A stretch of DNA of 64,000 bases. Source: UBA7239 sp035430165 (GTDB lineage Bacteria; Pseudomonadota; Gammaproteobacteria; Pseudomonadales; UBA7239). The translations under genes and the position numbers were made by a program. The DNA is taken from positions 1 to 64,000 of the forward strand of contig DAOMGE010000010.1 of NCBI GenBank assembly GCA_035430165.1. Reading direction: 5' to 3'. Below are positions 1 to 7,446 of the stretch, in pieces. The notes under the pieces are model-generated. The model searched no databases. It worked only from the letters and a program-made list of their open reading frames with translations, and was not told the DNA's origin. Positions within the stretch are counted from its first letter, which is position 1, and the number at the start of each line of letters is the position of its first letter.

Positions 1-14
1 CCACCATATAAATC

Positions 15-48
15 AAAGGGTTGCACGCTCAGGCTGCAGCCCTTTTTT
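15..48 (+). terminator. Rho-independent terminator of a gene left of the window
   Basis: An 11-bp inverted repeat (15-25 with 35-45, one G-T pair) around a 9-nt loop is followed by a run of six T on the plus strand. It probably ends a plus-strand gene that lies before position 1. On the minus strand the T-run is weak, so it is less likely to serve the pentapeptide gene. Confidence 0.55.
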
Positions 49-212
49 ATTGCCTTAATTTTCACATAGGCACTGTGCAGGTTTTTAAGGCTTGCTTATC
101 CTCTGATTTCCCCCGAACCACCAGCAACAGCCAGCGAATCAATTTCAGTTCTTCTTTGATATAAATATATTGGCAATTTTGTTTCACTTGCGTGCGTGTA
201 ATTGTAGGAAAA

Positions 213-1283
213 CTACCACAGGCTTTTGTTCTCTCGTACCGATGAGCCTTTATAAATTCCATTAAAAGGTAGAACTGCATTGTTCAGCATAGTCAGACAA
301 TTACCTCCAACGTGAAGATTGCTTGAAGTGCCGTTAGCACAGGTTGTATTGCTCCAGATAATGCCATTCAAGTTGGTGCCTGTAAGATTGGAGCCAGTCA
401 GGTAGGCATTGGTAAGGTTGACATTGCTCAGGTTAGCGCCACTCAGGTTAGCGTAGGCCAGGTTGACACCGACCAGGTTGAGGCCAGACAGATTGACACC
501 GGTCAGGTTGGCATTGATCAGGTTGGCTCCTGGACCGATCAGATAGCCATTGATCAATTGCCAGCCGGCAGGAAGCGCGTAGGGTATGCGGGTGATGCCG
601 CCGGATTGCACGCCAGTCAGATTGGCATTACTCAAGTTGGCACTGTACAGGTTGGCGTTGAGCAGATTGGCATTGGTCAGATCAGCACTGGTCAGGCCGG
701 CATTGCTCAGGTCGGCATTGCTCAAGTTGGCATTGATCAAGTCGGCTCTGCTCAAATTGGCATTGAGCAGATTGGCGTTGGTCAAGGTAGCGCCGGTCAG
801 GGTAGCGCTGGTCAAGTACGCATAGCGCAGGTAGGCATTGCTCAGGTTGGCGTTGGTCAGGTTAGCACCAGTCAAGGTAGCACTGTACAGGTAGGCATTG
901 CTCAGGTTGAGATTGCTCAGGCTGGCATTGGTCAGGTTGGCATAGATCAGGTTGGCTCCTGCGCCAACCAGGTAGCCATTGATCAGTTGCCAACCGGCAG
1001 GCAGCGCGTAGGGTATGCCGGTGATGCCGCCGGATTGCACGCGAGTCAGATTGGCGTTGGTCAGATTGGCGTTGGTCAGATTGGCATTGGTCAGGTCGGC
1101 ATTGCTCAGGTCGGCATTGCTCAGATCAGCATTGCTCAGGTTGGCATTGCTCAGATAGGCATTGGGGCACGAAGTAGCTGGAGGAGTAGGTATTCTGATA
1201 ACGCAGCCATTAATGGTCACATCCGCCCATGTAGCCATGGGGCTTACGAGTAACAATATCGCCAACGCAAGGTTACGCATCAT
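213..1283 (-). CDS. Exported pentapeptide-repeat protein with conserved C-terminal tail
   Basis: About 356 residues. Residues 1-20 form a signal peptide (hydrophobic LALAILLLV core, predicted cleavage after ATWA). From about residue 41 to 305 the chain is nearly pure A(N/D)L-type pentapeptides (ANLSN, ADLTN), the signature of a right-handed quadrilateral beta-helix. Two near-identical 31-residue modules (about 82-112 and 225-255, VQSGGIT...PYALPAGWQLINGYL) interrupt the helix. Near the end are two Cys (about 315 and 329) and then the tail PFNGIYKGSSVRENKSLW, which recurs at the end of the giant protein at 57417. The start is placed at the ATG at 1283 because AGGA lies 9 nt upstream; an upstream in-frame ATG at 1310 has no such site. 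Function unknown. The signal peptide sets it apart from cytoplasmic gyrase-protecting Qnr/MfpA proteins. Confidence 0.85.
   Translation of the reverse strand: MMRNLALAILLLVSPMATWADVTINGCVIRIPTPPATSCPNAYLSNANLSNADLSNADLSNADLTNANLTNANLTNANLTRVQSGGITGIPYALPAGWQLINGYLVGAGANLIYANLTNASLSNLNLSNAYLYSATLTGANLTNANLSNAYLRYAYLTSATLTGATLTNANLLNANLSRADLINANLSNADLSNAGLTSADLTNANLLNANLYSANLSNANLTGVQSGGITRIPYALPAGWQLINGYLIGPGANLINANLTGVNLSGLNLVGVNLAYANLSGANLSNVNLTNAYLTGSNLTGTNLNGIIWSNTTCANGTSSNLHVGGNCLTMLNNAVLPFNGIYKGSSVRENKSLW
216..269 (-). other. C-terminal tail motif, copy 1
   Basis: These codons encode PFNGIYKGSSVRENKSLW, the last 18 residues of the pentapeptide protein. Over the last 24 residues, 13 are identical to the end of the giant repeat protein at 57417, although the two proteins have unrelated folds. 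The common pattern is P-x-N-G-I-Y-x-G-S-x-V-x-E-x-x-S-L-x, ending exactly at the C-terminus. Confidence 0.75.
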
Positions 1284-1313
1284 GGCAAATGTCCTGTTTG
1301 TTATTGGCATCAG

Positions 1314-1341
1314 CTTATCGGTATAGCAAGTGGATTGTCAA
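1314..1341 (-). promoter_or_regulatory. Candidate sigma-70 promoter of the pentapeptide gene
   Basis: On the minus strand a perfect TTGACA (1336-1341) is followed after 16 bp by GATAAG (1314-1319). Transcription would begin near 1307, about 25 nt before the chosen ATG at 1283. Confidence 0.45.
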
Positions 1342-1388
1342 AAACGTGGCTACCATAAATCCTTGCCATCCCCCCCCGTTTCAAACAC

Positions 1389-1420
1389 CAACAAAAACGG
1401 GAGCCGAAGCTCCCGTTTTT
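1389..1420 (-). terminator. Rho-independent terminator after fba
   Basis: A 12-bp stem (1393-1404 with 1409-1420) closes on a 4-nt loop. Read on the minus strand the loop is TTCG, a very stable tetraloop, and the stem is followed by a T-rich run. It lies about 20 nt past the fba stop codon. Confidence 0.85.
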
Positions 1421-1439
1421 TATTTCCGCATTTGCAAAA

Positions 1440-2504
1440 TTATCTGACCGTTTGTGACAACTCGCCTTTGGCATAACGCTCTGTCATCACTTCCAGTGAA
1501 AGCGGTTTGATCTTGTCGGACTGGCCAGCGCAACCGAAGGCTTCGTAGCGCTGGATGCAGATATCGCGCATGGCGGTGATGGTTTCTTTCAGGTATTTGC
1601 GCGGATCAAACTCGCCAGGATTTTTCGCGAGGAAGCGGCGGATAGCGCCGGTGGACGCCAGACGCAAGTCGGTGTCGATATTCACTTTGCGCACACCGTG
1701 TTTGATCGCTTCCACGATTTGTTCTACCGGCACACCGTAGGTTTCTTTAATGTCACCGCCGTACTCGTTGATGATCGCCAGCCAGTCTTGCGGCACGCTG
1801 GAAGAACCGTGCATGACCAGATGCGTATTCGGAATACGTTGGTTGATTTCTTTTACACGTTCGATAGCAAGGATATCGCCCGTCGGTGGGCGCGTGAATT
1901 TGTACGCGCCGTGTGAAGTGCCAATCGCAATGGCCAGCGCATCCACACCCGTGTCGCGCACAAAGTTGGCCGCTTCTTCCGGATCTGTCAGCAATTGGGA
2001 ATGATCGAGCACACCGTCAGCGCCATGACCATCTTCTTCGCCCATCATGCCGGTTTCAAGCGAACCGAGACAGCCGATTTCACCTTCCACCGACACACCA
2101 CATGCGTGTGCAAAATCCACAACCGTTTTGGTGACGCGCGTGTTGTAGGCGTAATCGGTTGGTGTCTTGCCATCTTCACCGAGTGAACCGTCCATCATCA
2201 CCGAGGAAAAACCGAGCTGGATAGAGCGCTGGCACACGGCAGGACTGACACCATGATCCTGGTGCATGACCACGGGAATATGTGGAAATTCTTCCACGGC
2301 AGCGAGAATCATATGGCGCAGAAACGGCGCGCCGGCATATTTCCTGGCACCTGCTGACGCTTGCACGATAACCGGCGCGTGCATTTTATCTGCCGCCTCC
2401 ATGATGGCTCGCATCTGTTCGAGATTGTTGACGTTGAACGCCGGTACGCCATAACCATGTTCAGCAGCGTGATCGAGCAGTTGACGCAGGCTTACCAATG
2501 CCAT
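1440..2504 (-). CDS. fba: Fructose-bisphosphate aldolase, class II
   Basis: 354 residues. Zinc-dependent reversible condensation of dihydroxyacetone phosphate and glyceraldehyde-3-phosphate, acting in the cytoplasm in glycolysis, gluconeogenesis and the Calvin cycle. It starts with the family opening MALVSLRQLLDHAAEHGY and contains the metal-binding stretch VVMHQDHG, the glycine-rich loop with HGSSSVP, and the NIDTDLR phosphate-binding segment. Length fits the Calvin-cycle subtype of class II aldolases common in Pseudomonas relatives. It lies 40 nt downstream of pgk on the same strand, so the two are likely co-transcribed and end at the TTCG-loop terminator. Confidence 0.96.
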   Translation of the reverse strand: MALVSLRQLLDHAAEHGYGVPAFNVNNLEQMRAIMEAADKMHAPVIVQASAGARKYAGAPFLRHMILAAVEEFPHIPVVMHQDHGVSPAVCQRSIQLGFSSVMMDGSLGEDGKTPTDYAYNTRVTKTVVDFAHACGVSVEGEIGCLGSLETGMMGEEDGHGADGVLDHSQLLTDPEEAANFVRDTGVDALAIAIGTSHGAYKFTRPPTGDILAIERVKEINQRIPNTHLVMHGSSSVPQDWLAIINEYGGDIKETYGVPVEQIVEAIKHGVRKVNIDTDLRLASTGAIRRFLAKNPGEFDPRKYLKETITAMRDICIQRYEAFGCAGQSDKIKPLSLEVMTERYAKGELSQTVR

Positions 2505-2544
2505 GTTTTATCTCCTGGAAATATTTGTACGTTAACGACGAAAT

Positions 2545-3720
2545 TCAGTGAGCTGCACGCTCTTCAAGAATCGCAACTGCCGGCAAGACTTTCCCCTCAA
2601 CAAATTCGAGGAACGCACCACCGCCAGTTGATATATAGGAAATTTTTTCGGCAACACCGTATTTGTCGATAGCCGCCAGCGTATCGCCGCCGCCAGCAAT
2701 TGAAAACGCGTTGCTTTCGGCAATGGCATGCGACATCACTTCAGTGCCCTTGCCGTAGGCATCCACTTCGAAGACGCCGACCGGGCCATTCCACAAAATA
2801 GTTTTCGAGGCTTTCAGCAAACCGGCAAATTGTTGCGCAGTTTGCGGGCCGATATCGAGAATCATATCGTTGTCAGCAATGTCTGCCACGGCCTTGACCA
2901 CCGGCTGGCTGTTGGCAACGAATGCCATGAAATCATCACCGACATTCGAGGCATCCGCGACCACCACATCCACCGGCAATGGCACATTCACTTTCGCCGC
3001 AATCTGTTTTGCCGTTTCAATCAGGTCATGTTCGCACAAGGATTTTCCTACCTTGTATCCGGCCGCCGCCAGAAAGGTATTGGCGATACCACCGCCGACA
3101 ATCAACTGGTCGCAAAGGGTTGCCAGTGAATTCAGCACATCCAGCTTGGTGGAAACTTTGGAGCCGGCAACAATCGCCGCCATCGGCCGCGCCGGTTTGT
3201 CGAGCGCCTTGCCCAATGCTTCCAGTTCGGCTGCCAGCAAAGGCCCCGCGCAGGCTACGTTGGCGAATTTGGCGACACCGTGGGTCGAGCCTTCGGCGCG
3301 ATGTGCTGTGCCAAATGCATCCATGACAAAGACATCACACAGCGCTGCATATTTCTGCGCGAGCTCGTCGCTGTTTTTCTTTTCACCCTTGTTGAAGCGC
3401 ACGTTTTCGAACAACACGATCTGGCCGGGCTTGACCTCGACACCATCGAGATAATCAGCAAGCAGTGGCACTTCCTTACCCAGGGCCTTGCTCAGGTAGT
3501 CCGCCACGGGCTGCATGGAATTCTCGGCAGAAAACTCGCCCTCGCTCGGGCGACCCAGATGCGAACAGACCATCACGGCTGCGCCTTTTTCCAGCGCCAG
3601 CTTGATGGTGGGCAGCGCCGCCAGCAGGCGGGCATCCGAAGTAATCTTGCCGTTCTTGACCGGCACATTGAGGTCTTCCCTGATCAATACACGCTTGCCC
3701 GACAGGTCGAGCGATGCCAT
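2545..3720 (-). CDS. pgk: Phosphoglycerate kinase
   Basis: 391 residues. Transfers phosphate from 1,3-bisphosphoglycerate to ADP in glycolysis (reverse in gluconeogenesis). The chain opens MASLDLSGKRVLIREDLNVP, with the substrate-binding SHLGRP, WNGPVGVFE and the nucleotide-loop GGGDT in expected order. The open frame continues upstream to 3867, but homology starts at the Met at 3720, giving the normal family length. It is followed closely by fba; gap/epd and pyk, often beside pgk, are not in the window. Confidence 0.96.
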   Translation of the reverse strand: MASLDLSGKRVLIREDLNVPVKNGKITSDARLLAALPTIKLALEKGAAVMVCSHLGRPSEGEFSAENSMQPVADYLSKALGKEVPLLADYLDGVEVKPGQIVLFENVRFNKGEKKNSDELAQKYAALCDVFVMDAFGTAHRAEGSTHGVAKFANVACAGPLLAAELEALGKALDKPARPMAAIVAGSKVSTKLDVLNSLATLCDQLIVGGGIANTFLAAAGYKVGKSLCEHDLIETAKQIAAKVNVPLPVDVVVADASNVGDDFMAFVANSQPVVKAVADIADNDMILDIGPQTAQQFAGLLKASKTILWNGPVGVFEVDAYGKGTEVMSHAIAESNAFSIAGGGDTLAAIDKYGVAEKISYISTGGGAFLEFVEGKVLPAVAILEERAAH

Positions 3721-3783
3721 CGTTTTTACGTTCAGGCTTGATGAATTCTCGGACACAACCTGCCTCCCGGGCATATACAGTAT

Positions 3784-3803
3784 TGGCCGGCCATTATACC
3801 GGC
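3784..3803 (-). promoter_or_regulatory. Candidate pgk promoter -10 inside an inverted repeat
   Basis: A perfect TATAAT on the minus strand (3793-3798) lies between GCCGG and CCGGC arms (3786-3790 and 3799-3803), beside a 10-bp palindrome TGGCCGGCCA at 3784-3793. No good -35 hexamer is seen, which would fit an activator-dependent promoter. It is about 65 nt upstream of the pgk start. Confidence 0.35.
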
Positions 3804-3809
3804 ATGGCG

Positions 3810-4568
3810 CTACTTTGGTGGCCTGTGCTGTGGCGGCTTGAGTTCCTGTTCCGCCAGTTTCAGCCATTCGCCATGCAGACGCTGGAAATGCTTGCGGTGA
3901 TGGCGCGCCGCAGCAACGACCTCGGCAAACATCTGCCGCGCTTCAGCTGCCTTGCCTGTTTTCTGTAACAACAGGCCGTAACGGCACTTGGCTTCCGGGC
4001 CGTTGTAGTAACGTACCAACGCTTCGTATTCATGTACTGCGGCATCCACGCTTCCCCGGGCTTCCAGAATCCTAGCATAGAGCAGATGCCCGTCCTGTGA
4101 CTGGAAATCCGGATTCGCCTTGCGCAAATGGTCCAGCGTATCTTGCGCTGCCTGCCAGTCCTGTAAACCGAAACAGGCTTCTGCCTGCATCAGTAGTATG
4201 GAAGGATCATCCTTGTAAAAACCGGTACGCGCGCGTTCCAGCAAGGGCAGGGCATCCGCAAAACGTTCCTTCTCGAGCAATGCACGCGCCAGCTTGATGT
4301 TGTTGTCGACCGTATCGACGATTTCCAGCGCCTGCGAATGCGTGCGCAACTCGCGTTCAGGGTCAATCCTGTCCTGCACTTTCCGGTGCAGCTGGCGCGC
4401 CGTGCGTGTCTGCGCCAGCTCTGGCATCACTTCCAGCAGAAAGTAGGCAATCGAACCCGCCATGGGCAACATCAGGATGATCCAGATCCACTTGGTGTCG
4501 CGGCCTGTGCGCACCACATGCAGGACCATCAGGACCTGCAAAATCACTGAGACCAGGAAAAACGGCAT
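3810..4568 (-). CDS. Membrane-anchored TPR-type protein
   Basis: 252 residues, function unknown. Two hydrophobic segments at about residues 3-20 and 27-47, separated by a short TGRDTKW turn, resemble the N-terminal hairpin of phospholipase D/cardiolipin synthase-type proteins (PLDc_N). The rest (about 85-240) consists of helical tetratricopeptide-like units such as ALPLLERAR, AQDTLDHLRKANPDF and AVHEYEALVRYYNGPEAKCRYGL. It was probably named by automatic pipelines only as a TPR protein. It starts 20 nt after the secB stop and so sits in the same minus-strand transcription unit. Confidence 0.75.
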   Translation of the reverse strand: MPFFLVSVILQVLMVLHVVRTGRDTKWIWIILMLPMAGSIAYFLLEVMPELAQTRTARQLHRKVQDRIDPERELRTHSQALEIVDTVDNNIKLARALLEKERFADALPLLERARTGFYKDDPSILLMQAEACFGLQDWQAAQDTLDHLRKANPDFQSQDGHLLYARILEARGSVDAAVHEYEALVRYYNGPEAKCRYGLLLQKTGKAAEARQMFAEVVAAARHHRKHFQRLHGEWLKLAEQELKPPQHRPPK

Positions 4569-4588
4569 AGGCTCTTCCCGAAACCGGC

Positions 4589-5053
4589 CTAGTGGGCAGT
4601 ACCGCCGGCCTGTTCAGTCTGCTGCGCCAGCGCCTGCTGGTAGAGGGCATCAAAGTTGATCGGTGGCAGCATCAGCGGTGGCAACGTGCCGCGCACCATC
4701 AGGCTATCCACCACTTCGCGAGCATAGGGGAACAGGACATTCGGGCAGGTCGTGCCGGTCACCTGGCGCACCTGGTCAGCTGTGAGTCCCTTGATCAGGA
4801 AAATACCCGCCTGGTGTACTTCCACGACGAAAGCCGGCTGTCCATCCAGCTTGCCAGTGATGGTGACAGTCAGTACGACTTCAAACAGGTCGTCTTCCAG
4901 CGGTACCGTGCGTGTTGCCAGTTCCTGGTGGACTTCTGGCTTCCAGGCCTTCTGGAACAGGGCTGGCCCTTGCGGCGTTTCAAAGGAAACATCTTTAGTG
5001 TAAAGACGCTGCAAGCCGAATTGCTGCTCTACTGGCGGGGCCTGGTCTGACAT
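4589..5053 (-). CDS. secB: Protein-export chaperone SecB
   Basis: 154 residues. Tetrameric cytoplasmic chaperone that keeps preproteins unfolded and delivers them to SecA. Family hallmarks are FGLQRLYTKDVSFETPQGPA near the N-terminus, the conserved EVHQAGIF strand and the CPNVLFPYAREVVDSL block. The grxC-secB neighbourhood is the classical gammaproteobacterial order; gpsA, which often follows, is absent and a TPR protein takes its place. Confidence 0.96.
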   Translation of the reverse strand: MSDQAPPVEQQFGLQRLYTKDVSFETPQGPALFQKAWKPEVHQELATRTVPLEDDLFEVVLTVTITGKLDGQPAFVVEVHQAGIFLIKGLTADQVRQVTGTTCPNVLFPYAREVVDSLMVRGTLPPLMLPPINFDALYQQALAQQTEQAGGTAH

Positions 5054-5112
5054 GGTGAACTCCTGGGATAAAACGTATCGGGATTAGGGATTGTTCTGAT
5101 CGATACCGGGCT

Positions 5113-5373
5113 TCAGGCGGTATGCGCCAGCAGTGTATCAAGCTCGCCACTGTATTCCAGCGCATGTAGCTCATCACAGCCACCGACATGCTGCTGGTTG
5201 ATCCAGATTTGCGGGACGGTCGTACGGCCCGCACGGGCTGTCATTTCAGCACGCAAGTCGGGACGGCCATCGACACAAATCTCGTCAAAAGCTACCCCTT
5301 TTTTTTGCAACAGGCTTTTGGCGCGCCGGCAGTAGGGGCAGTAATCCGAGGAATAGATAACGACACCCGGCAT
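5113..5373 (-). CDS. grxC: Glutaredoxin 3
   Basis: 86 residues. Glutathione-dependent disulfide reductase with the dithiol active site CPYC at about residues 11-14, the cis-Pro loop TTVPQIWI and the glutathione-binding GGCDEL. The ATG at 5373 is chosen because it gives the standard glutaredoxin length and lies one base past the stop of the rhodanese gene. A longer frame to 5418 would lie inside that gene. Confidence 0.93.
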   Translation of the reverse strand: MPGVVIYSSDYCPYCRRAKSLLQKKGVAFDEICVDGRPDLRAEMTARAGRTTVPQIWINQQHVGGCDELHALEYSGELDTLLAHTA

Positions 5374-5374
5374 G

Positions 5375-5785
5375 TCAGGCGCCCTTGACAACCGGCAGAC
5401 TGGAACCCGTCCATTCACTCATGCCACCCTGCAAACGGGTGACCTGGAAGCCTGCCTGTTTCAGCTGCCGACCGATAGCCGCACTGTGCTGGCCGATCTT
5501 GTCGACCAGCACCAGGGGACGATTCTTGTCCAGCTCGCCCATGCGTTCTGCCACTTTTGCAAACGGGATGTTGAGCGCGCCAACAATATGCCCCTCGCGA
5601 AACTCCTTCGCATCGCGCAGGTCGAGTACCACAGCGTTGGCGCTATTGACCTGTGCTGTCAGCTGGTGCACCGAAATACTTTCGCCTGCACGCTGGTTTT
5701 CTGTCCACATGAACAGGCCGAGCAAACACAGCAAGGCGGATACCAGCATCCACTGCTCGCTAACAAAAATCAGGAAATTGGTCAT
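5375..5785 (-). CDS. Rhodanese-like membrane-anchored protein (YibN type)
   Basis: 136 residues. An N-terminal hydrophobic segment (about 9-26) precedes a single rhodanese domain (about 40-136) with the VLDLRDAKEFREGHIVGALNIP entry motif. The active-site loop, normally CxxGxRS, reads DKIGQHS, so the catalytic Cys is replaced and sulfurtransferase activity is unlikely. It is first in the rhodanese-grxC-secB cluster, the position held by yibN in enterics. Confidence 0.88.
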   Translation of the reverse strand: MTNFLIFVSEQWMLVSALLCLLGLFMWTENQRAGESISVHQLTAQVNSANAVVLDLRDAKEFREGHIVGALNIPFAKVAERMGELDKNRPLVLVDKIGQHSAAIGRQLKQAGFQVTRLQGGMSEWTGSSLPVVKGA

Positions 5786-5819
5786 AGGGATGTCTGTCTT
5801 GGATGCCGTTTTAGCCGAG

Positions 5820-5829
5820 CCGCATTATA
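5820..5829 (-). promoter_or_regulatory. Possible -10 element for the rhodanese-grxC-secB unit
   Basis: A perfect minus-strand TATAAT lies at 5824-5829, about 40 nt before the rhodanese ATG. The expected -35 region (about 5847-5852) has no recognisable TTGACA, so this is a weak call. Confidence 0.3.
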
Positions 5830-5869
5830 CACAGTCCACCGGATTCCCTGCGCAGCGGGAAGGGCGGCA

Positions 5870-7309
5870 TCAACGCAGACCGAAGCGGCGTTTGAAAATC
5901 AGCGTCAGCATACGGGTGCCGGTCTTGAGCACGGCCAGCTTGCTACCCGAATGTTTGGACACATCACCGATACGGGGGCGGTAGGTCACCGGGATCTCGA
6001 TAATCTTGCGCTCGGCACGCAGCACTTCCACCATCATTTCCGGCGAGAATTCCGGCCCCTTGCCGGTCAGTTGCGGACGGATGATGTCGTAGGTATCACG
6101 CCAGATCGCGCGATAGGTGCAACCGAGATCCGTAAAACGCGGCTCCTGGCGTATCCAGAGAAACTGCAGCACTTTTGCCGCCAGTACGTTACCCCAACGC
6201 AGGAACGCGTCCATGTTGGCACCCTGCTCGATCATCTGCTTGGTCGTGCGGGTGCCGATCACCATGTCGGCATCGCGCATGTAGGCCAGGATCTTTGGCA
6301 AATCGTCGGCGCTGAACGAGGCGTCACCTTCCATCAGCACCAGGATATCGCCGGTGGCAGCATCCAGCGCACAACGCAACGCCTCACCGTAGCCGGCAAA
6401 ATGATCGGAAATAACACGCGCACCTTTTTCTCGGGCGATGTCGCCCGTGCCGTCGGGTGAATTGTTTTCCGCCACCACAATCTCATCGACCTGGTCAGCA
6501 AAATCCTCGATGACATGCCCGATCGCCGCCGACTCGTTATACGCAGGAATCACCAGGCTGATCCGGTATTCATCGAAATGGATCTTGCGATAGAGGTTCA
6601 TCGCACTGATGTAGTCTTCGGGATAATTGATGTTGCGATAGCCGCCTTTCAGCAACGCCGGGCGCACGTCCTTGCCGGCACGCACCAACCCCTCGATCAC
6701 ATCGGTCAGTTCGACACGGCCGCTGCGTGCCGATGGCGGGGTCTTGTCGATAGCATCGAAAATCGCCGGTGAAAACACATAAGTGCCACAACCCAGGAAA
6801 TGCGTGGACACGGTTTCCGGTTTCTCGATCAGCGAGGTGATGCGTTCACCATCAACCGTGACTGCATAATTCTTGCGGATCAGCGTGGTGTCGCCCGTCA
6901 CCTTGATGCCACACACGGCATCGATTGCCTGGTCGGCGTAGCGCACCAGCTGCTGGTGATTGGAGCTGAGGTACAACTCATCGCCGAGGATGACCGGAAA
7001 ATTGCTGCGTATCCTGTCGCGCACCAGCGCCAGGCCCCGGGCGAGACCGGCATTTACATCCTGGCAATCCACCAGTTCGATCTCGACACCACTCACCGGA
7101 TTGCTATCCAGCGCCGCGCGGATCTGGTCAGCATGATGGCCAACGATCACAATGATTTTCTTCACACCCAACTGGTCACGCATGATGCCGATGTTGCGCA
7201 TCAACAGGGATTTGCCGCCGACCTGCATCAGGGTTTTGGGTGTGTTCTGCGTGTAGGGATAGAGCCGCAAACCTGCGCCTGCTGCCGGGATAACGCCAAC
7301 CTCAAACAT
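5870..7309 (-). CDS. Fused sugar-phosphate nucleotidyltransferase / GT2 glycosyltransferase
   Basis: 479 residues with two enzymes in one chain. Residues 1-240 are a nucleotidyltransferase (VIPAAGAGLRLYPYTQNTPKTL, the signature for transfer of NMP to sugar or polyol phosphates, with the later GDELYLS). Residues about 245-479 are a family 2 glycosyltransferase of the DPM1 type (LVIPAYNESAAIGHVI, the DGT/D motif in MEGDASFSADDL, then GTRTTKQM). No transmembrane segments are evident. A plausible job is activation of a sugar or alcohol phosphate followed by its transfer to a lipid or glycan, but the substrate cannot be read from sequence. It stands alone on the minus strand, divergent from the exporter at 7447. 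Confidence 0.85.
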   Translation of the reverse strand: MFEVGVIPAAGAGLRLYPYTQNTPKTLMQVGGKSLLMRNIGIMRDQLGVKKIIVIVGHHADQIRAALDSNPVSGVEIELVDCQDVNAGLARGLALVRDRIRSNFPVILGDELYLSSNHQQLVRYADQAIDAVCGIKVTGDTTLIRKNYAVTVDGERITSLIEKPETVSTHFLGCGTYVFSPAIFDAIDKTPPSARSGRVELTDVIEGLVRAGKDVRPALLKGGYRNINYPEDYISAMNLYRKIHFDEYRISLVIPAYNESAAIGHVIEDFADQVDEIVVAENNSPDGTGDIAREKGARVISDHFAGYGEALRCALDAATGDILVLMEGDASFSADDLPKILAYMRDADMVIGTRTTKQMIEQGANMDAFLRWGNVLAAKVLQFLWIRQEPRFTDLGCTYRAIWRDTYDIIRPQLTGKGPEFSPEMMVEVLRAERKIIEIPVTYRPRIGDVSKHSGSKLAVLKTGTRMLTLIFKRRFGLR

Positions 7310-7446
7310 CGTGGAAAACCTGAAACCGAAAGGGGCAATCTAGCAGGCAATGCGGGCCAGAGAAAGGCCATCGCCCAACTTCCGTATCTTTCCAGAGTAT
7401 GCCGCCCCATGGCCGCGTGATAAGTTAGCGCACTTGAAAAACAACA

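Noticed and set aside
62..280. A 72-residue minus-strand reading frame next to the pentapeptide gene
   Set aside because: It overlaps the 3' end of the pentapeptide gene in another frame, has no ribosome site and no family features.
558..1253. A long plus-strand frame through the pentapeptide gene
   Set aside because: It is the antisense reading of a repetitive gene; repeats keep alternative frames open. The minus-strand protein has a signal peptide and family signature.
5372..6460. A 362-codon plus-strand frame
   Set aside because: Runs antisense to the rhodanese and the fused nucleotidyltransferase genes; no recognisable domain.
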